A stretch of 64,000 nucleotides of DNA from Holothuria scabra. Lineage: Eukaryota > Echinodermata > Holothuroidea > Aspidochirotida > Holothuriidae. The stretch is from positions 11,770,922 to 11,834,921 of the forward strand of contig CM074185.1 in assembly GCA_037179385.1 (NCBI GenBank). The letters run 5' to 3'. The position numbers and the translations under genes are program-made. Shown here piece by piece: positions 60,301 through 64,000 of this stretch. Position 1 is the first letter of the stretch. The number at the start of each line of letters is the position of its first letter. The notes beneath the pieces are model-generated. The model was not told the origin of the DNA and did not search any database. It was given only the letters and a program-made list of their open reading frames with translations.

Positions 60301-62055
60301 AATCCCCATTGAGAACAAATCAAGTGTAAGGAAGGTCTGTCGGTGTCTGCGTTGATGGTGCGCAGACACTGAGTATAGTAACGAAGACAACAAAGTATAG
60401 GAAAGAGTAAACACGCAGAGGAAAGTAGAAACAAGCAGAGCGTTGACACGATGGGACTTATACGTGAGCTGTACTGTAACTTGCTTGATACAGCACATAT
60501 GTCAACTTAGGGACTTTATGTAATACTGTATGTGCGGGGAAAAACCGGTTATAATCCAAGTACGATTATTAGACGTCCGATTATACCGGTTATGTTTTTT
60601 GGAATACCGTGAAAGCTTACATCGTTGCAACGTTGACAGTCAAAAGTGTGTTTTGGTCACAGGTAAAATGCCACACACATCCATCTTTGACTTGATCGTG
60701 CATTGGGGCCGAACCTTTGACCCCTACAACCCATATATCGTTAGAAAGAAGAAAAGGAACTCTACATTATAATGGAGGGAAGCGATCGCTAAAAGTAATA
60801 TTTCTTTACCATTTTTGGGCTTAAAACATTGGTGACATCATTACAAATGGGTTCCAAAAAAATCTGTGTTTGCTTCCAGGTATCATTTTGTAGCGTTTTT
60901 TATGATCTTTCCATTTCCGAAGAAAAAAAAATGATTTTTTGCTCAGCCACGATGCACGCTCGATTGAACTGAAACAGCCCATTGATCCCCGCCTACATCT
61001 TTTGTACTGAGCCCACATTGATATGTTTATGTATGAGCCCATTGTTCAGCTTAGCAACAAGGGATTTCCCGCCAATATGCTTTCACACAGTTCTGCACTG
61101 TATATATCTGTACGTGCAATACCAAAGTACGGTTAGCAAAGTACGTACTTGCACACATGTGCCCCAAATGACCTTCAACGTCTGCCAAAAATAGGGTTTT
61201 CGGTACTAATTTAGAATCAGAGGTCAAAGTTCATCCTCGGTCACTTTCTGAAAATTTTGTTAATTAATGCGTTATCTCAAGGTAGGAAACTTGGATGGAT
61301 TTCATATTTGGTATGTTGATGTTTCATAGTCATTAGATGGCCCCTGTTGTTTTTGGCAGAGGGCAAAGGTCATCTGGGGGTCACTTTCTGAAAATTTTGT
61401 TAATGTGATATATCAAGATAGAAAACTTGGATAGATTTCATATTTGGTATGTGGATGCATTATGGTAGGAAGATGGTCTCTATTATTTTTGTTGGAGGTC
61501 AAAGGTCATCTGAGGACAGTAGGAAAACTTTTTTAAAAGTGCAACATTTCATGAAAGCTGTCTGTGTGTCTGTCTGTCTGTATGTATGTATTTCTGTTTA
61601 TCTATCTATCAATGGCTTTTATTAAGGTCAAAGGTTACCTTGGGTCATTGGAGGTCAAAATCTGAATGAAAACCTTGTTAGATGTTAACACATCTTAAGG
61701 GAAACATAAATAGATTTCACAGGTGGTATGTGGATGCACATTATGGTGAGAAGGTGATCCTTATTTCTGTTGGTGGAGGTCAAAGGTCATGTGGGATAAC
61801 AAAATTATTTTTTTGAACATGCTTGTATAACATTTGAGTGAGAAGATAATACATGATGGGATTATAAATTTGTATTTATGGGATGCTCATTTATGCATTG
61901 AAACCTCAATTGATGCAATTTTGCATTCTGGTTTATATTTTCATTTCTTCATTCATTTTTTTTTTTTTTTTTTGCAGGTATCACATTCTTGTTAGTGTAT
62001 CGCACAGAGACATACAAAAAATTGAAAGGAGAAGTTGAAAAGCAAAGCAAAAAGT
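45295..62055 (+). CDS. TMCO1: TMCO1, ER calcium-load-activated channel / translocon factor, first two coding exons (partial)
   Basis: TMCO1 is an ER membrane protein of the Oxa1/Get1/EMC3-related superfamily, described as a Ca2+ load-activated channel and as part of the multipass translocon. Coding exons 45295-45355 and 61978-62055 join in phase 1 to give the first 46 residues. They begin MLADTLLIVFISICTALLSE (membrane segment 1) and continue through GITFLLVYRTETYKKLKG into EVEKQSKK, where the cytosolic coiled coil starts. Vertebrate TMCO1 starts MSTMFADTLLIVFIS and is 188 aa, so about three quarters of the protein lies beyond the right edge. I searched 62056-64000 by eye for the next exon (EKKKET... 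segment) and did not see it. Intron 1 is 16.6 kb. The gene is head-to-head with RABGGTB. Confidence 0.9.
47033..48905 (+). pseudogene. Non-LTR retrotransposon (CR1/Jockey-like) reverse transcriptase remnant
   Basis: Plus-strand frames read, in order: a linker with [109 protein letters not shown] (catalytic FADD) and LRPLLGYACSVWDPH. This is the fingers-palm-thumb order of a LINE RT. It is broken by a frameshift near 47175, an in-frame TAG at 47713-47715, a frameshift near 47810, another near 48245 and a stop near 48300. No endonuclease was recognised upstream. The 3' end is a GAAGAAGAAG run at about 48890-48905. It is in TMCO1 intron 1, sense to the gene. Confidence 0.9.
48906..51680. other. 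TMCO1 intron 1, mostly unrecognised
   Basis: 49085-49170 is a single fragment of the GGTCA satellite family in reverse (GATATCTCAAG, AGTTTTCAAACTTG words). An AACCGGTT inverted repeat is at 49600-49635. A 149-codon frame at 49835-50284 is not recognised and not claimed as a gene. Confidence 0.45.
51682..52105. repeat. 220-bp direct tandem duplication
   Basis: AACTGGTGTGCACCACTTGC occurs at 51682 and 51902. Following words (GATGTTGAAATCGGG, AGAATGATC, TGAATGAAAGCAAGCATAA, AGGACTACAAATTAA) repeat in order. The two copies differ by scattered substitutions. Confidence 0.85.
52106..54470. other. TMCO1 intron 1, no gene recognised
   Basis: 52550-52690 shares GTAGACACTGAGTATA-type words and GAAACAAGCAGAG with 60340-60440. 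53190-53275 is a SINE 3' fragment. 53315-53506 is a GTTCCC-rich stretch. Confidence 0.45.
54471..54748. mobile_element. Possible MITE
   Basis: GGGCCGATTTCAC at the left and the inverse of GGGATGATTTCAC at the right match at 11 of 13. Internal GCTAAG/TTAGCGAT words are repeated and partly symmetrical. Target duplication not seen. Confidence 0.4.
54749..61150. other. TMCO1 intron 1, 3' half, no gene recognised
   Basis: A hairpin TTATTTGATTG/CAATCAAATAA lies at about 55860-55890 and a SINE scrap at about 56588-56630. AACCGGTT recurs at 60543-60550. T-runs are near 59160. No homology recognised in any frame. Confidence 0.4.
61155..61800. repeat. Second block of the GGTCA satellite family
   Basis: About four units with GGTCAAAGGTCATCTGGG, TCACTTTCTGAAAATTTTGT and AACTTGGATAGATTTCATAT. 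Most units are inverted relative to 33000-35480, but the first (CCCCAAATGACCTTCAACGT) has the same orientation. A TGTC/TATG/TATC microsatellite lies at 61560-61612. Confidence 0.75.
61978..62055 (+). CDS. TMCO1: TMCO1 exon 2 (residues 21-46, next codon split)
   Basis: The exon is 78 bp, with a long T-run then GCAG as acceptor and T/GTAAGT as donor. It enters and leaves in phase 1. It reads G-ITFLLVYRTETYKKLKG, then EVEKQSKK, and leaves one T that would begin the leucine codon expected by the family. Confidence 0.93.
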
Positions 62056-62892
62056 GTAAGTGCACAATAACATCGGGTCATTCCTCCTTTTTAAAGAGCA
62101 AGAGCAGTCATTCCAACTTGAAGGAGAGTAGTAGGCTGTAGTGTTTCATGATTGGCTGTTGAGAGTCACATGACAGTATTTTTCTCCTCAAATGTAAAAT
62201 TTATTAGGAGTAACTGTTTGGTTAACCTTGAATATATGCAATATCAAAATCATTACTCATAAAGTATAATGAAAGATACTTTGAAGAGAAATAAGAATAA
62301 AGTTGTAAGATTGCTCTACTCCTTCAAAGTAAGTTCTGGGGAGACTGTTGTTGACCTTTTACTTCATGCATATGGACCAACAAACAGTCTTACCTACTTC
62401 TTGAAGAAGAGCCTTTTTTGTGACCTGCAGCAGGTTTACAGCCTGAAGCAATGATGAACTGATATGCCTGCAACACAGCAACTACTTTGGGAGAAGTTTA
62501 TATCTCAAATACTGTAAGCTTCACATTTTATTGAAGACACCACAGCCATGGCCAGTTTACAACCAAATATGGCTGCTAGGGCTACACTACCTGCAGCATG
62601 ACTCACTTCTTATTGTCAATTTTCTGCCATTGCACTTGTTATAGTTACATAATTTCAGACATAACTCTTTGACAAAACCCCAGCAACAGTGTTTATACTT
62701 ACAGTATCTGCCATGATGCAGTGGTTTGTAAATTTGATGCACTGATCATTGTGGGAAAAAAAAGAAAAAAAAGTTTTTTTCCCACATTTAATATGTGTAC
62801 GGTTCTGCAATTAACTGCAATTTCCAATGAGTCAAATTTTCTCTTACTGAGTGCATTGACCCATTGCATAATTTCTTAGAAAATACAGTGCC
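62056..62892. other. TMCO1 intron 2, start
   Basis: 62125-62250 is a dispersed repeat related to 13670-13790. No third exon seen. Confidence 0.5.
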
Positions 62893-63140
62893 CACCACCC
62901 TGGTGGTCTTGGTAGAGCATGCAGCTCTCACTCAGGAGGTTCCTGGGGCCCATTCCACAAAGAGTTACGCACGATCTTAAGTTTGATTTACTGTTGACTT
63001 AAGTATGGGGAATCAAACTTAAGATTGTGCGTAACTCTTTGTGGAATGGGCCCCTGATTTGATTTCATGGCCGGGTCATATTAAAGAAGGGCCGTGACTG
63101 TTTAGCAATGAATCCCTAAACAATGGGAAGTAGATTAAAA
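62893..63140 (+). mobile_element. SINE split by a MITE
   Basis: The left part has TTGGTAGAGCATGCAGCTCT and CACTCAGGAGGTTCCTG. The right part resumes with GATTTCATGGCCGGGTCATA and AAGGGCCGTGACTG, as in the SINE body. The B-box area is where the MITE sits. Confidence 0.65.
62945..63054. mobile_element. Palindromic MITE, copy 2
   Basis: The arms GGGGCCCATTCCACAAAGAG and its continuation are near-perfect inverse copies across a short centre. Same family as 12692-12800. It is inserted in the SINE at 62893-63140. Confidence 0.8.
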
Positions 63141-64000
63141 TTATATTATACCATGCTATCAAATGTTTGATAAATTTACTAAAAGTTCTCAGCCCTTTTC
63201 TGAAGACTTAAAAAATGAAACCCACTGCATGATGCTCTGCACAAAGATTGTAGGAAGAATAACAGTCAAGGGCCACTCAACTGGAAGAAATGCCCTGTGC
63301 CATCTGCTAGATTAATCCAGATTATGATGCTTACATAACTACTGTGTCATCCAAGGGCAATAGATTTGTTCTCAATATTGGTTGGGGACATTGCCTCATT
63401 TTCAGAACTATACTGCATGAAAACTTAAAAGTAAATCAGAAATTTCTCAAATATTAAGGGTGACATGTCCCCAGGGCTACCTTGGATCATCACCCATAAA
63501 TGTAGAGAGGTAAGATACTGTGGAGAGTTTTTGATCTCAAATTGGACAAACCTTTTCACATGCATTCCAGTTTACCAGTTTACAAAAGTTTGTGCTACAG
63601 TATTTTAAAATTCTAAATTTTTAATTTCATTATAGGCTATTGCTGCTATTCACACAAAGTATTGCAGAACTGCAGTAGTTTGAAATGGTTGAGAAACAAC
63701 TTAATTTGGGTAATTTGGTGTGAGTGATAATTACAGTATTCTGAAACTGATTCACAGTACAGTACATTCCATTGCATACATGCAGAATGATACAGTACTG
63801 TACTTCATGTGGTGGCCAGATGGTATTTAATGCAATGAACTTTAAAAGAAGGGAAAAGTAATATGGGTTTTCTTTTCTGGTCCCTAGACTGATATTAGTA
63901 AGAGCCACAAACTGTGTTTTGTGCTTAAGTGTAGTTGGTGGTCAAGAAGGAGGGTAGTCTATACCGAATACTGTCATTTCCTGCTTAAATGGACTAACAG
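63141..64000. other. TMCO1 intron 2, no feature recognised
   Basis: AT-rich sequence with GTACTGTAC words; no exon recognised up to the window edge. Confidence 0.45.

Larger units (their letters stand above)
45356..61977. other. TMCO1 intron 1
   Basis: Phase 1 intron of 16.6 kb bounded by GTAAAA and a T-run/GCAG acceptor. I looked for nested genes on both strands and recognised none beyond the LINE remnant. 45400-45545 has repeated TAACGTTAGGCCTA words. Confidence 0.8.

Noticed and set aside
62269..62454. Short frame as TMCO1 exon 3
   Set aside because: TMCO1 should continue with a lysine/glutamate-rich coiled coil (EKKKET-like), which this frame does not resemble, and it is not bounded by suitable splice sites in the right phase.

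Overview
This is a 64-kb window of an AT-rich, repeat-dense animal nuclear genome. Coding exons are tiny and widely spaced, splice sites are canonical, and the two recognisable genes match vertebrate proteins closely. Mobile-element debris (hAT, Harbinger-like and mariner-like elements, tRNA-derived SINEs, CR1/L2-type LINE remnants) and words such as TAACGTTAGGCCTA suggest a marine invertebrate deuterostome, most likely an echinoderm. That placement is an inference from style, not a proven assignment.

Two genes are supported. (1) RABGGTB, the Rab geranylgeranyltransferase beta subunit, is on the minus strand from the ATG at 44925-44927 to the stop at 17192-17194. I resolved nine coding exons with GT/AG boundaries and consistent phase, giving a 332-codon protein. 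The zinc ligands fall exactly at D238, C240 and H290. (2) TMCO1, an ER membrane Ca2+ channel / translocon-associated protein, is on the plus strand. Exon 1 (45295-45355) and exon 2 (61978-62055) are present and the rest lies beyond the right edge. The two start codons are 367 bp apart and diverge, so they probably share a bidirectional promoter.

Layout: 1-1630 is a tandem array carrying tRNA-Ser-like sequences, inverted around TA microsatellites. 1640-4937 has no recognised feature. 4946-9605 is a nest of three hAT-like non-autonomous elements with terminal inverted repeats (TIRs), two of them with target-site duplications. 9614-16900 is intergenic, with a U2-snRNA-headed repeat, palindromic MITEs, a GGTCA-rich repeat and SINE pieces. 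17192-44927 is RABGGTB, whose introns hold a tandem array derived from the exon 7/intron 7 junction (20.3-22.1 kb), hAT elements with TSDs, four mariner-like MITEs, a 16-unit satellite full of nuclear-receptor half-sites (33.0-35.4 kb), a Harbinger-like element and a LINE remnant. 45356-61977 is TMCO1 intron 1, with a second LINE remnant, tandem duplications and a second satellite block at its 3' end. 62056-64000 is the start of TMCO1 intron 2, with a SINE split by a MITE.

Most open reading frames here are chance frames or repeat-derived; I did not annotate them as genes.
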